Source: Blautia sp. An249
GTDB lineage: Bacteria; Bacillota; Clostridia; Lachnospirales; Lachnospiraceae
Assembly (NCBI RefSeq): GCF_002159835.1
Contig: NZ_NFJL01000011.1
Location: 62,001 to 126,000, forward strand
Reading direction: 5' to 3'
DNA length: 64,000 nucleotides
Made by a program: the position numbers and the translations under genes. The notes under the pieces were generated by a model, which saw only the letters and a list, made by a program, of their open reading frames with translations, made no database searches and was not told the DNA's origin. Below are positions 30,502 through 39,710 of the stretch, piece by piece (position 1 is the first letter of the stretch; each line of letters starts with the position of its first letter).

Positions 30502-31779
30502 TTATCCGATTTTTACCCTGCTGTAATCAACCGTCCTTTTTTCCCTGGAAATTCCTCCTGACATATGATCAATCCTCCGGTTATTTCCCAGAAAAGCAGC
30601 CCGCTGTACTGCGTCGATTCCATAGCGCCTGCGGATATGGTCCACCATCACATCCGCCCGCTGCACTTTTTCATAGTTTTTAAAAGAAAACAGATCCAGT
30701 TGTCTTACCGGCATCTGCTCTTTGATACGGCTGGTATGGATTCCAAGATGCCGGATAGGCCTTCCGTCCCACAGCTGTTCAAAGAGACAGCAGGCATAAT
30801 GGTGAATCTCTCCCGTCATATTGGTGGCATTTTCCAGCGTCATCTGATGGCTGGCATACTGCAAATCATAACTTTTAATTCCTACTGAAATGCCTCCTGC
30901 CTGCACCCGATCCGCTCTCAGTCTGGCTCCCACGGTTTCCGCCAGCCCCAACAGCACCAGTCTGGCAGTGGAAGGATCCGTTACGTCAAAGGCAATGGTG
31001 GTGCTGTTCCCATATCCTTTCTGCTCCGGTGGATTAGGCTGCACAAGAGAGACATCCTTCCCGTTTGCAAAGGCCCATATGACTTCTCCGTGCTTTTTTA
31101 AATGGCTTTTTAAAAGTCCGGGATCGGTGCGGGCTAATTCTCCAATGGTATAAATGCCAAGAGCCCTCAGCTTTCTTTCTGTGGCCCTTCCCACAAAAAA
31201 CAAATCTCTTACCGGCAGAGGCCACATCTTTGACGGAATTTCTTTTTTCCAGAGGGTGTGTACCCGGTTCGGCTTTTTAAAATCACTTGCCATCTTGGCC
31301 AGAAGCTTATTTTCGGAAATGCCGATATTTACCGTAAATCCCAGTTCCCGGTGAATCTGTTCTCTCATTTTCTGAGCCGCTTCCCGGGGCTCTCCCCACA
31401 GCTTTCGGGTTCCTGTCATATCCACAAAGGCCTCATCTATGGAATAGGGTTCCACTGCAGGAGAATACTCTTTTAAAATATCCATAAACGCCTGAGAACA
31501 TCGCTCATAAAGACTGTAATTGGGCGGAACCAGAATCAGATTCGGATATTTTCTCTGTGCTTCCAGGATGGTTTCTCCCGTTTTAATTCCATACTTTTTG
31601 GCAGGAACAGACTTGGCAAGAATAATCCCGTGGCGCAGGGCAATGTCACCTCCTACGGCTGAGATCTGTTCTCTCAGATCTTCTTTTCCGCCCAGATGGT
31701 GTATCCTGTATACAGCCTCCCAGCTCAAAAATGCAGAGTTTACATCAATATGAAAAATGGTTTTCTTTTGCTTTTCCAA
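30502..31779 (-). CDS. dinB: DNA polymerase IV
   Basis: A 425-residue Y-family polymerase. The catalytic acidic residues lie in HIDVNSAFLSWE and SIDEAFVDMTG. There is a helix-hairpin-helix segment (LRALGIYTIGELA) and a little-finger domain. It performs translesion synthesis. The start codon is TTG, with GGGAGG 11 bases upstream; no better start is available. Two LexA sites cover the promoter and start region, so the gene is SOS-induced. Confidence 0.93.
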   Translation of the reverse strand: MEKQKKTIFHIDVNSAFLSWEAVYRIHHLGGKEDLREQISAVGGDIALRHGIILAKSVPAKKYGIKTGETILEAQRKYPNLILVPPNYSLYERCSQAFMDILKEYSPAVEPYSIDEAFVDMTGTRKLWGEPREAAQKMREQIHRELGFTVNIGISENKLLAKMASDFKKPNRVHTLWKKEIPSKMWPLPVRDLFFVGRATERKLRALGIYTIGELARTDPGLLKSHLKKHGEVIWAFANGKDVSLVQPNPPEQKGYGNSTTIAFDVTDPSTARLVLLGLAETVGARLRADRVQAGGISVGIKSYDLQYASHQMTLENATNMTGEIHHYACCLFEQLWDGRPIRHLGIHTSRIKEQMPVRQLDLFSFKNYEKVQRADVMVDHIRRRYGIDAVQRAAFLGNNRRIDHMSGGISREKRTVDYSRVKIG

Positions 31780-31790
31780 ACTTATGTTCG
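31777..31790. promoter_or_regulatory. LexA-like box overlapping the dinB start codon
   Basis: Minus-strand CGAACATAAGTTTG differs by one base from the Gram-positive LexA consensus CGAACRNRYGTTYG. It covers the spacer between ribosome site and TTG start. Confidence 0.55.
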
Positions 31791-31805
31791 CCTCCCTTTT
31801 TCTTC

Positions 31806-31834
31806 ATTATACAAACACATGTTCGTATAAACAA
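31806..31834 (-). promoter_or_regulatory. dinB promoter with LexA box in the spacer
   Basis: On the minus strand TTGTTT (31834-31829), 17-base spacer, TATAAT (31811-31806). CGAACATGTGTTTG (31825-31812) within the spacer matches the LexA consensus at every position. Confidence 0.85.
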
Positions 31835-31868
31835 GTGGTAAATAAAGGGAGAACAGGCCGCTTTATTT

Positions 31869-32744
31869 TCAATAAATGGATCGTGCGTTTTTCGGAAGAG
31901 TCTGTATATGTTTTAAGAAATCATAACTGGCCTGTGCTTCTTTCCTGTCATAAATAAGCCCCTGTTTTTCCTCCAGCTCCATAGCCGTCTCATGAAACAG
32001 GAGGCACATTGTGTGTACTGATTCCCAGATGTCTTTTATGTTTCCATTGATATAGGTTTTCAAAAACCGATTCCATATATCCCCGGATAAGTAAGACTGT
32101 ATATACTTAGACGCCTTTCCCGTGGAAACCTGAAAATCGGTTTCATATCCGATTTTCCAGTTCAGCATCTTCATAAGGGGAACATGGCATCCTTCGTAAT
32201 ATACCTGATGGATGTAGGGAATTTCTTCGCGCCACAGTCCTTTGGCAACATTGTTTAAACACCACCAGAATTCATTACAGCAGGCGGAAAATTCATTCTG
32301 CGTAGGTTTTCTGATCCAGTGTTCTTCATCAGAAGGTTCCGGCAGTTCCGGAAGGATTCCATCTTTATCCAGTAAAATCACACATAGTTTCCCGATATAA
32401 GCGGAAGCCTCTTCCAGGGGAATCACCCGCAAATCCAGCCGGTTACCGTCTTTAAACTGCATCAGCCAACCGTAACATTTATCAAAATCAACCTCCCGTC
32501 CGATACTTTTATCTACCTCTTCCGGACACTGCATAAACAGCCGTTCACCAAATAGATCAATCCATTTTTTCTGTTCATAAAAAGGTCTTGTCTCCCGGAC
32601 AACGTACACAATGTCATAATCCTGAAAAATATCTTTTCTTGCATTTTTGTTTGTCCTGGAGCCGTTCATATATACGGCCCGGATCCGTTCATCTTTCCTT
32701 GCCGTACCGATGATTAAATCAAACATTTTTTTTTCGCTTCTCAT
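31869..32744 (-). CDS. Aminoglycoside 6-adenylyltransferase-like protein (ANT(6)/AadE family)
   Basis: A 291-residue nucleotidyltransferase. The active-site region reads YMNGSRTNKNARKDIFQDYD, closely following the GSR and DxD pattern of streptomycin 6-adenylyltransferases, with NRLDLRVIPLEEA supplying the third acidic residue. It may confer streptomycin resistance. It lies among ordinary host genes and no transposon flanks it, so it looks like a chromosomal family member; substrate untested. Confidence 0.85.
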   Translation of the reverse strand: MRSEKKMFDLIIGTARKDERIRAVYMNGSRTNKNARKDIFQDYDIVYVVRETRPFYEQKKWIDLFGERLFMQCPEEVDKSIGREVDFDKCYGWLMQFKDGNRLDLRVIPLEEASAYIGKLCVILLDKDGILPELPEPSDEEHWIRKPTQNEFSACCNEFWWCLNNVAKGLWREEIPYIHQVYYEGCHVPLMKMLNWKIGYETDFQVSTGKASKYIQSYLSGDIWNRFLKTYINGNIKDIWESVHTMCLLFHETAMELEEKQGLIYDRKEAQASYDFLKHIQTLPKNARSIY

Positions 32745-32825
32745 ATGATTTTTATCCTTTCTGCCGTTCCCTCTGTTTTTCTCTGTTTTTATTATATCAT
32801 ACCTTTTCTTTCCAACAGAAAAAAA

Positions 32826-32892
32826 TTCCTTTTATCTTCAGCCTGTGCTATAATCTCAGAGACGGTCTCTGATTCATAACAAAACCGTCTCA
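32826..32892 (+). promoter_or_regulatory. Promoter and inverted repeats upstream of the YccF-domain gene
   Basis: TATAAT at 32849-32854 has a weak TTCCTT 17 bases upstream. Directly after it is the palindrome CAGAGAC-G-GTCTCTG (32857-32871). A second copy of the arm, ACCGTCTC (32884-32891), can pair with GAGACGGT instead. This could be an operator or an alternative leader hairpin. Confidence 0.45.
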
Positions 32893-32916
32893 GAAAAAAC
32901 ACAGGAGGTGAAACAT

Positions 32917-33282
32917 ATGGGATGTCTGGGAAATGTCATCTGGTTTTTATGCTGTGGCTTGTGGCAGGGCCTTTCGTGGGTGCTTGCGGGCGTTTTATGG
33001 AGTATCACAATTATCGGTATTCCCATTGGCCGGCAGTGTTTTAAGCTCGCCTCTCTTGCCTTCTTTCCCTTCGGAAAAGAAGTTCAGTATGGCGGCAGCG
33101 CGATTTCTGTTATTGCAAATATTTTCTGGATGATTTTCAGCGGAATTCCTCTGGCCGTAGCCGCTGTACTTAACGGGATCCTGCTGTGCTGTACCATCAT
33201 CGGTATCCCCTTCGGTCTTCAGTGCTTCAAAATCGCCAAATTAGCTCTGTTTCCCTTTGGAGCTTCTGTTATAAATTCCTGA
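32917..33282 (+). CDS. YccF-domain inner-membrane protein
   Basis: About 121 residues with four hydrophobic segments. Two tandem copies of the YccF motif are visible: TIIGIPIGRQCFKLASLAFFPFG and TIIGIPFGLQCFKIAKLALFPFG regions. Function is unknown. AGGAGG lies eight bases before the ATG at 32917; an in-frame GTG at 32908 touches the ribosome site and is less likely. Confidence 0.85.
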   Translation: MGCLGNVIWFLCCGLWQGLSWVLAGVLWSITIIGIPIGRQCFKLASLAFFPFGKEVQYGGSAISVIANIFWMIFSGIPLAVAAVLNGILLCCTIIGIPFGLQCFKIAKLALFPFGASVINS

Positions 33283-33334
33283 AATTTTATAAAATTTGTC
33301 ATGCTTTATGGTATAATATGTTTGAGGTGTTGTT

Positions 33335-34237
33335 GTGCAGATGAACAGATTATTTAAGATAGTGTACTACCTGTTGGAAAATGGAAAATCTACCGCCCCC
33401 GAACTTGCTGAAAAATTTGAAGTTTCTATACGCACAATTTACAGAGATTTAGACACTATTAGTGCTGCGGGCATTCCCGTTTATGCAGCGCAGGGAAAAG
33501 GCGGCGGCATATCTTTGTTGGACGATTACATTTTGGAAAAATCGTTGTTTTCCAAAGAAGAAAAAGAGCAAATACTTATGGCATTGCAAGGCATATCCTC
33601 TACGAAAGGAACATCGGCAGACGAATTACTTTCTAAACTATCAGCGCTATTTCAAATAAAAAATACAGATTGGATAGAAGTTGATTTTTCCGAATGGGTA
33701 AAAAACAGTGCAAGCCAGGATATTTTCAATGATATTAAAAAAGCTATTTTTGACAGGCATTTCATTTCATTTTCTTACTTCGATAACAAAGGCTTTCGGT
33801 TGAACCGCACCGTCAAACCGATAAAATTGATATTCAGGAGCAAGGATTGGTATTTATATGGTTTTTGTCTGTTAAAAAATGATTATCGCCTTTTTAAATT
33901 AACCCGTATGAAAGAGTTAGTTATCTCTACGGAAACATTTAGCCGCGAAATTTCAGAACTCCCAAAAACAAAAATGGAAATTCCGCATTACAATATGGTT
34001 TCTGTAAAATTGAAATTTTCCCCACAAGCAGCCTTTCGTGTATATGATGAATTTACGGATAGTGTTACGACAGACTGCGAAAATAATCTCTATGTAACAA
34101 CGAACCTGCCCGACAATGAAGTTATGTATAGTTATCTGCTCACATTTGGCGAATATGTAGAGGTTCTTGCCCCTCAATATGTGCGTGTGGGAATCACAGA
34201 AAAAATGAAATTGATTATGAAAAAATATAAAACATGA
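33335..34237 (+). CDS. HTH-WYL transcriptional regulator
   Basis: A 300-residue protein with an N-terminal HTH_11 domain (TAPELAEKFEVSIRTIYRDL) and a WYL domain (DWYLYGFCLLKNDYRLFKLT) with the usual C-terminal extension. The GTG start gives MQMNRLFKIVYYLL, close to the common family start. WYL domains bind small ligands or nucleic acid. It probably regulates the GyrI-like gene 55 bases downstream. Confidence 0.9.
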   Translation: MQMNRLFKIVYYLLENGKSTAPELAEKFEVSIRTIYRDLDTISAAGIPVYAAQGKGGGISLLDDYILEKSLFSKEEKEQILMALQGISSTKGTSADELLSKLSALFQIKNTDWIEVDFSEWVKNSASQDIFNDIKKAIFDRHFISFSYFDNKGFRLNRTVKPIKLIFRSKDWYLYGFCLLKNDYRLFKLTRMKELVISTETFSREISELPKTKMEIPHYNMVSVKLKFSPQAAFRVYDEFTDSVTTDCENNLYVTTNLPDNEVMYSYLLTFGEYVEVLAPQYVRVGITEKMKLIMKKYKT

Positions 34238-34292
34238 CAATTGGTGTCATGTTTCTTGGTATATACTTCTTTTAAGACGAGGAGGTATATAG

Positions 34293-34910
34293 ATGAAATA
34301 TGAATGGAAAAAGCAAGATAAAAGCCTGTATGGGGCAAAGACTGCTCCAAATTTAATTAACATTCCGCCACAGAATTATATCATGATAGACGGAAAAGGA
34401 AATCCAAATGATTCTGATTTTTCTAATCGGGTATCGGCATTATATTCATTAGCCTATGCCATCAAGATGAGGTATAAGAAATCGGAGGATAAAGGGAAAT
34501 CAGAAAATGATATTGATGATTTTTCTGTTTACCCTTTAGAGGGCGTCTGGAGTTTAACAGAAGGAACACAGCTTGTAAAAGAAAACTTAGAGTACACAAT
34601 CATGATACGCCAGCCAGATTTTATCAGCAAAGAAATGTTTGTGGCGGCGTTAGAACAAGTCAAAGCCAAAAAGCCTTCTCCATTGTTTGATGAGATATAC
34701 TTTGACGCTATGCAAAATGGAATGTGCATAGAAGTCTTGCATATTGGTTCTTTTGACACTGAGCCGTATTCTTTTGAAAAAATGAAACAGTACGCAGAAG
34801 CAAATAATCTGCAGTATGATAAGAAACAGCACAGAGAAATATATTTGAATAATACCAACAGGGTAGAACAAAGCAAGCTAAAAACAATTTTACGTTATTC
34901 AATCATTTAG
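34293..34910 (+). CDS. GyrI-like small-molecule-binding protein
   Basis: A 205-residue protein starting MKYEWKKQDKSLYGAKTAP with PPQNYIMIDGKGNPND and VLHIGSFDTEPYSFEKM, typical of the stand-alone GyrI-like family. Such proteins bind or hydrolyse small cationic compounds and are often encoded beside WYL or MerR regulators, as here. AGGAGG precedes the ATG. A long terminator follows. Confidence 0.85.
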   Translation: MKYEWKKQDKSLYGAKTAPNLINIPPQNYIMIDGKGNPNDSDFSNRVSALYSLAYAIKMRYKKSEDKGKSENDIDDFSVYPLEGVWSLTEGTQLVKENLEYTIMIRQPDFISKEMFVAALEQVKAKKPSPLFDEIYFDAMQNGMCIEVLHIGSFDTEPYSFEKMKQYAEANNLQYDKKQHREIYLNNTNRVEQSKLKTILRYSII

Positions 34911-34997
34911 TCCGAATCCATATACCGCCCAACGGCTACATTTCTGCTGCAGCCGCATCTTATCTGGATGAAAAGAAAAAAACTACTAGAAACCTAA

Positions 34998-35053
34998 GGG
35001 GCTGTCGCATTCAATGGTTGTCCACACCATCGAATACGGCAGCCTCGTTTTTT
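34998..35053 (+). terminator. Intrinsic terminator after the GyrI-like gene
   Basis: A long imperfect stem (GGGCTGTCGCATTC with GAATACGGCAGCCTC around ATGGT/ACCAT) followed by GTTTTTT. Confidence 0.75.
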
Positions 35054-35092
35054 ACGCCGCTTTTGATTAATCAATAATTGAAATTTCCTTCA

Positions 35093-35258
35093 TTACTTTT
35101 TTAGCTGCTTCGTGATTCTTTCTAGTCTTTCCACTACGTCACCAGTATAAAAAATTTTGTCGCACTCCGAGCACTTATAAAAGGCACATTCCGCACAATA
35201 ACAATTATAGCTGTGCACTGATGTAATATAATCAAGATTCCACTCCTTAAAATTTAAC
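35093..35258 (-). pseudogene. Remnant of a small zinc-ribbon protein gene
   Basis: An open frame without a normal start codon encodes CYCAECAFYKCSECDKIFYT, two close Cys pairs, and a basic C-terminal helix (VERLERITKQLKK). AAGGAG lies nearby but leads to no ATG or GTG in frame. I read it as the end of a decayed gene; a rare start codon cannot be excluded. Confidence 0.35.
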
Positions 35259-37554
35259 CTTGATTAAACAATGGTTCCAGTATATCCGCATACTGTTCAA
35301 AAATCTCAAGTAATGTACGGTTCCAGTGACGGGCATCTTGTTTTGAATTTCCGAACACGTAATCTTCCTGTCCATAATCAATAACATCAAATCCCGGGAT
35401 AGACTTGCTGGCACCATCCGTCCGATAAGAAACTGCATCTGCCAATGTAAAAGATACATTGCCGGGATCTGAGTATTCTACCCAACTGCTCAAATCCGTT
35501 CCTGTTGCTTCTTTTGCAGTTCCATTTTCAGTCTGTACATCAGCGGCAGGAGTGTCAATCGTCTCTCCATCCGCATACTCTCCATACATCTGATCGATAT
35601 ACAAAGAGAACGATTCGCTAAGCACCTCGGAAGGAACATGACCGCCATCCCACTGCCATTCAATATTGGCGTCAATGCCTGCATTCAACATTGCAATCTG
35701 AAGATTCAGAGAAGAAAACAGCGACATATCTCCCTCAGAAGCCCCCATCACGATTCTAACCCATGCGGGATTCTCTGTACTTTCTGCACCAATGTAGTTC
35801 AGTGGATTATACAGTTCAACAATGTTATTACCGTATTCATCGCCCGCTTCAATTTCCCCAATATCCGCCGCATAAGCTTCCACCATTTCCTCATAGGTGG
35901 AATAATCGAATGAATCTGTACTGCTTCCTGCCGCCTGTGTTGTTCCTGCATCGGGTGTTCCTACATCCATCATATCTCCGGTGCTGTTTTCTGCTACACC
36001 CCCATTAGAAAATCCTCTTTCCTCTGTACTATCTTCTGACAATTCATCATTGGGCAGATTTCCCCTTGGCAGTTCACCATCCGGTAGCTCGCCGCCCGGG
36101 CGTTCTCCACTCGGCTGTTTTTCATCGGAAAGCTTGCCATCCGGTAATTCGCCGCCTGACATATTGCTTCCTCCCGGCATACCTCCACTCAGATTTCCCC
36201 TGCCATCAAAACTTCCTTTTGCATATCGGCCTTCCAGAAACGCCGTCGCTTTATCGGCTGAAGTCATAGAAGCTGCTTCTTCATCGCTAAGGACATTACC
36301 ATCTTCATCGAACCATGTCCAGCCTTCGGCATAGTCCAGATTATCCAGATACCACTGGAGATTCGATTGAAACTCGGCTAAATACAAATCAAGATACGTT
36401 CCATAATACCCATTTGTTTCGGGATGTGCTTCCAAATTATATTCAATGGTAAGGTCTATGGTATCTTCCTTATCTCCGTCTTCATTCAGGTCAAATCCAA
36501 CAGACGATTCTTCTGCTGTCAGATTCTGACCGTTGATATATTCCATGTAGGCAGCGGAAAGATATTCCGCAAGCTGTGCCTGAAATGAGGTGCCAAATTC
36601 ATAAGTGGTATCCATATAGTATTCAAAAGCCAGCGCCATATCTGCTTCTGCCAGAGAAGTAATGGCACTGTAAGCAACACATCCCCAAGCTCCATCAGAT
36701 ATTTCATAATCTGCGCCATCAATGGTTACAGTCGTTGTATATCCCCCATCTTCAAGCAGATATACCCCTACGGCGCCGGCTTCGATTTCATAATCATAAA
36801 AATCCTCATTATTGGAAGTTGCCGCAAACATTGCCGCATGCGCTCCCCCGCCGGAGCCGCCTGTTGACACGAAATAATCTGCATTCCCCGGCAGATTTCC
36901 GAGTAAAATATTATATTTCACATAACGGGCTGCATTTTTCTGATCTGTCAGGCAGGAAGGTGCATCTCCTGTATAGTAAGTTTCACCCGATTCATCTTCC
37001 GCAGTATCCTGTTTGCCCCGATTGCCGCAGGCAACATTGATATATCCCTCTACTGCATATGTGGCAGCCGCGAGGGTATTTGTGCTGGAACCATAGCCTG
37101 CCGCACCTGTATTCAAAATGACAGGGGCATCAGCAGCAGTATAAACCTGTCCATTTGTACTTGTGAGCTCTGCTTCATAATCAATCACAAGAGAACCTAA
37201 AACAGCGTCCGAATAAGTATCTGCGGTCACATCCTCTGTTCCGTCTCCATCGGTGTCAATGCCAGATACATAGGCCCCCGGCACACAAACAGATACTCCC
37301 TGCTGATCCGGAAGTTCCGGATATGCCACCGCAGATACGACGGAAAGCACCCATGCGTCATCCTGGGAAGAGTACGCCCATTCCTGTTCTTCATTGTTTG
37401 CCAGATTGAGTGTATCTTCAATGTATGCCTTTTGCTCCGCATCGGCAACCTGCGGCGATTCTTCCTGTGTCTCTGTACTCTTAGAGCAGGCACAGAGTCC
37501 TGCCAGCATTGTGAACGCCAAAAATACTGCTGTCATTTTTTTATATTGTCTCAT
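35254..37554 (-). CDS. Secreted tannase-like alpha/beta-hydrolase lipoprotein
   Basis: A 766-residue protein. The signal peptide ends in a lipobox (LAGLCAC), so it is probably anchored to the outside of the membrane. ACGNRGKQD, then STGGSGGGAHAAMFAATSNN with the nucleophile Ser, and the late GASEGDMSLF and WDGGHVPSEV segments that may carry the Asp and His, follow the tannase/feruloyl-esterase pattern. A low-complexity insert of Gly, Pro, Asp/Glu and Leu (about residues 455-520) interrupts the lid region. The substrate is probably a phenolic or other ester. The adjacent two-component system may control it. Confidence 0.75.
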   Translation of the reverse strand: MRQYKKMTAVFLAFTMLAGLCACSKSTETQEESPQVADAEQKAYIEDTLNLANNEEQEWAYSSQDDAWVLSVVSAVAYPELPDQQGVSVCVPGAYVSGIDTDGDGTEDVTADTYSDAVLGSLVIDYEAELTSTNGQVYTAADAPVILNTGAAGYGSSTNTLAAATYAVEGYINVACGNRGKQDTAEDESGETYYTGDAPSCLTDQKNAARYVKYNILLGNLPGNADYFVSTGGSGGGAHAAMFAATSNNEDFYDYEIEAGAVGVYLLEDGGYTTTVTIDGADYEISDGAWGCVAYSAITSLAEADMALAFEYYMDTTYEFGTSFQAQLAEYLSAAYMEYINGQNLTAEESSVGFDLNEDGDKEDTIDLTIEYNLEAHPETNGYYGTYLDLYLAEFQSNLQWYLDNLDYAEGWTWFDEDGNVLSDEEAASMTSADKATAFLEGRYAKGSFDGRGNLSGGMPGGSNMSGGELPDGKLSDEKQPSGERPGGELPDGELPRGNLPNDELSEDSTEERGFSNGGVAENSTGDMMDVGTPDAGTTQAAGSSTDSFDYSTYEEMVEAYAADIGEIEAGDEYGNNIVELYNPLNYIGAESTENPAWVRIVMGASEGDMSLFSSLNLQIAMLNAGIDANIEWQWDGGHVPSEVLSESFSLYIDQMYGEYADGETIDTPAADVQTENGTAKEATGTDLSSWVEYSDPGNVSFTLADAVSYRTDGASKSIPGFDVIDYGQEDYVFGNSKQDARHWNRTLLEIFEQYADILEPLFNQG

Positions 37555-37630
37555 AAAAAATCCTCCTGTACTGTAATGTCATCATTGTACAGAAGGATGA
37601 TTGAAGTTATATTGAAGAATCCATATTATT

Positions 37631-38857
37631 TTATATAAGGGGGAGTAAAACTACAAATTCTACCTTGCTGTCATGGCAAAAAATCTGAATTTTCCCTTTA
37701 TGGACAGTCGTTATCGCTTTCGCAATCGCAAGTCCCAGGCCATAATGCCCGCCATTTTCACTCCGGGCCATATCCCCGCGATAAAACCGCCCAAACAGTT
37801 TCTCTTTTTCCGCAGGGGGTATCTCATTCCCGTTGTTTAGAACAGAAAGTTTTGCACAACCATGTTCTTCTTTAAGCGTCAGTTTAATTTCTTTCCCGTT
37901 TTCTCCGTGGCAGATTGCATTATCCAGTAAAATAGAAACAAGTTGTTTCAGTTGATCTCTGTTTCCTTCAACAGAAAGTCCCTCTTGAATCTCATCATTC
38001 AATAAAAATCCCTTTTCAAAGGCAATACTTTCAAAAGGCAGCGCTTCCCCCTTAACCAGACGGCTGAAATTAAGCGGTTCAGTCCGAATATCAGAATTTT
38101 CTGTTCTGGTAAGTTCTAAAAGCTGTGAAACCAGATTTCCCATTTTTTCATTTTCATATTGGATATTAGAAAGCCATGGGTTCTCTCCAATCTCTCGTGC
38201 AAGTAATTCTGCGTTTGTACTGATTACAGAAACGGGCGTTTTCAGTTCATGACCTGCATCTGAGATAAACTGCTTTTGCTTTTGATGACTTTCTTCCAAA
38301 GGTTTTACAATTTTACCGGCCAGGTAAACTGCCACAAAGAACAATGCCGCCATCATAATACTTCCAAAAACAATCGTATAGCGAAAAAGCGTTGTCATAC
38401 TTTGCTGCATGATTGTATTGTCCATAAAAGCAACTAATGTGTACCCGTCTTTTGCGGCTGCGGTATATAAAAGGTTCTCTATCCTGCCATTGTCTTTTGG
38501 GCTTTTTATTATCTCTGAAGCATATTTCTGAAGAACTCTGTCTTCATAAACGGTTCCTTTTTCATTGTCCATCGCCAGTATTTCACCATTATCCGAAATC
38601 GCCACCGAATAAAAAGTAGAAAGCTGAAACGCCGGATTACCATCAAAATGCGTAACCTCTGGATTATCAGGCGGCATGTTTACTCCTGGCTGCTGTTCCA
38701 GAGAATATAACTTTGCATACCGTTCAAGCATTTCATAATTGGAAGCAGATACCTCGAAATAGCTGGAACCGTATATAACTGCAAGTGTACCAAGATAGAG
38801 CAATGTAAGTACTGCCATAATCGCTGCAACAATTTTTCTTTTCGATTGTTTAAACAT
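37631..38857 (-). CDS. Sensor histidine kinase
   Basis: A 408-residue kinase with membrane segments near residues 9-31 and 155-178 and an extracytoplasmic sensor between them. HisKA has its His in HELKTPVSVISTN; the ATPase domain ends in GGHYGLGLAIAKAI. It overlaps the response regulator gene by 8 bases. It lies beside the tannase-like gene, whose expression it may govern. Confidence 0.92.
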   Translation of the reverse strand: MFKQSKRKIVAAIMAVLTLLYLGTLAVIYGSSYFEVSASNYEMLERYAKLYSLEQQPGVNMPPDNPEVTHFDGNPAFQLSTFYSVAISDNGEILAMDNEKGTVYEDRVLQKYASEIIKSPKDNGRIENLLYTAAAKDGYTLVAFMDNTIMQQSMTTLFRYTIVFGSIMMAALFFVAVYLAGKIVKPLEESHQKQKQFISDAGHELKTPVSVISTNAELLAREIGENPWLSNIQYENEKMGNLVSQLLELTRTENSDIRTEPLNFSRLVKGEALPFESIAFEKGFLLNDEIQEGLSVEGNRDQLKQLVSILLDNAICHGENGKEIKLTLKEEHGCAKLSVLNNGNEIPPAEKEKLFGRFYRGDMARSENGGHYGLGLAIAKAITTVHKGKIQIFCHDSKVEFVVLLPLI

Positions 38858-39533
38858 CGCTGCACCTCAATTCATAGCCAAGGCCCCGTACCGCCTTTAT
38901 CTCCGTTTTTGCTCCTACAAAATTCAGTTTTTTTCTGGTAAAAGACATATAAACTTCAACATTATTGTATTCTGCATCACTGTCAAAGCCCCATATTTTG
39001 ACAGCAAACTGCTCCCGTGTAAGTACCTGTCCCTGATTTGCAGTCAGATATTCAAGAATACGATATTCCTTTTCGCTCAGTTTTACATTCTGTCCGTTTG
39101 TAATGCAGCATAAAGTAAAAGTATTTGTATCAAGCTGTATATCGCCAAAAGAAAGCACTCCGTCCGGTGTGTTCATGCCACGTCTCAGAAGCGCACGCAG
39201 TCTGGCAAGCAGTTCTTTTGTCATAAAAGGTTTTGTCAGATAGTCATCTGCCCCACTGTCAAGCCCTGTTACTTTATCATCTAATTCTCCTTTGGCTGTC
39301 AGCATAAGAATAGGAGTGCGTATCCCCTGTTTTCTTGCTTTCTTTGCAATCGTAAAACCATCCAGCCCGGGCAGCATTACATCTAAAATAATAACATCGT
39401 AAACATCGCTCTCCACAGCATCCAGACCAGAGATTCCATCCCTATAACAATCTACTTCATATTTTTCTAACCGCAGTATCTCGCAAAGAGCCTGTGCCAT
39501 TCTTTCTTCATCCTCGACCAATAGAATTCTCAT
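38850..39533 (-). CDS. OmpR-family response regulator
   Basis: About 227 residues from the ATG at 39533, preceded by GGAGG. The receiver begins RILLVEDEERMAQAL, with the phosphoacceptor in VIILDVMLPGLDGF, and a winged-helix output domain follows (VYMSFTRKKLNFVG). It is the partner of the kinase at 37631-38857. Confidence 0.93.
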   Translation of the reverse strand: MRILLVEDEERMAQALCEILRLEKYEVDCYRDGISGLDAVESDVYDVIILDVMLPGLDGFTIAKKARKQGIRTPILMLTAKGELDDKVTGLDSGADDYLTKPFMTKELLARLRALLRRGMNTPDGVLSFGDIQLDTNTFTLCCITNGQNVKLSEKEYRILEYLTANQGQVLTREQFAVKIWGFDSDAEYNNVEVYMSFTRKKLNFVGAKTEIKAVRGLGYELRCSDV

Positions 39534-39649
39534 TGTGCACACCTCCGTAATTTCATTATACCATAGAAGACTGAAAAAGAAATGTCCCCGATATTCTGCA
39601 GTGCTTTTACAGACAAACGCCCTTTTAAAAACAGCACATGCTGATTTTA

Positions 39650-39705
39650 CCGTAAAAAACAAAAACCGCAAAACCCTTGATTTTCAAACGGATTTCACGG
39701 TTTTA
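39650..39705 (-). terminator. Host ssrA terminator left at the prophage junction
   Basis: On the minus strand AAAACCG pairs with CGGTTTT and is followed by GTTTTTT, just after the 3' end of the tmRNA fragment. It marks the original end of the ssrA gene. Confidence 0.6.
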
Positions 39706-39710
39706 AGATA

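Noticed and set aside
31869-32744. Mobile resistance island around the ANT(6)-like gene
   Set aside because: No insertion sequence, recombinase or direct repeat flanks it; neighbours are ordinary host genes.
35247-35459. Minus-strand 70-codon frame at the end of the tannase-like gene
   Set aside because: Out-of-frame copy of the same coding sequence.
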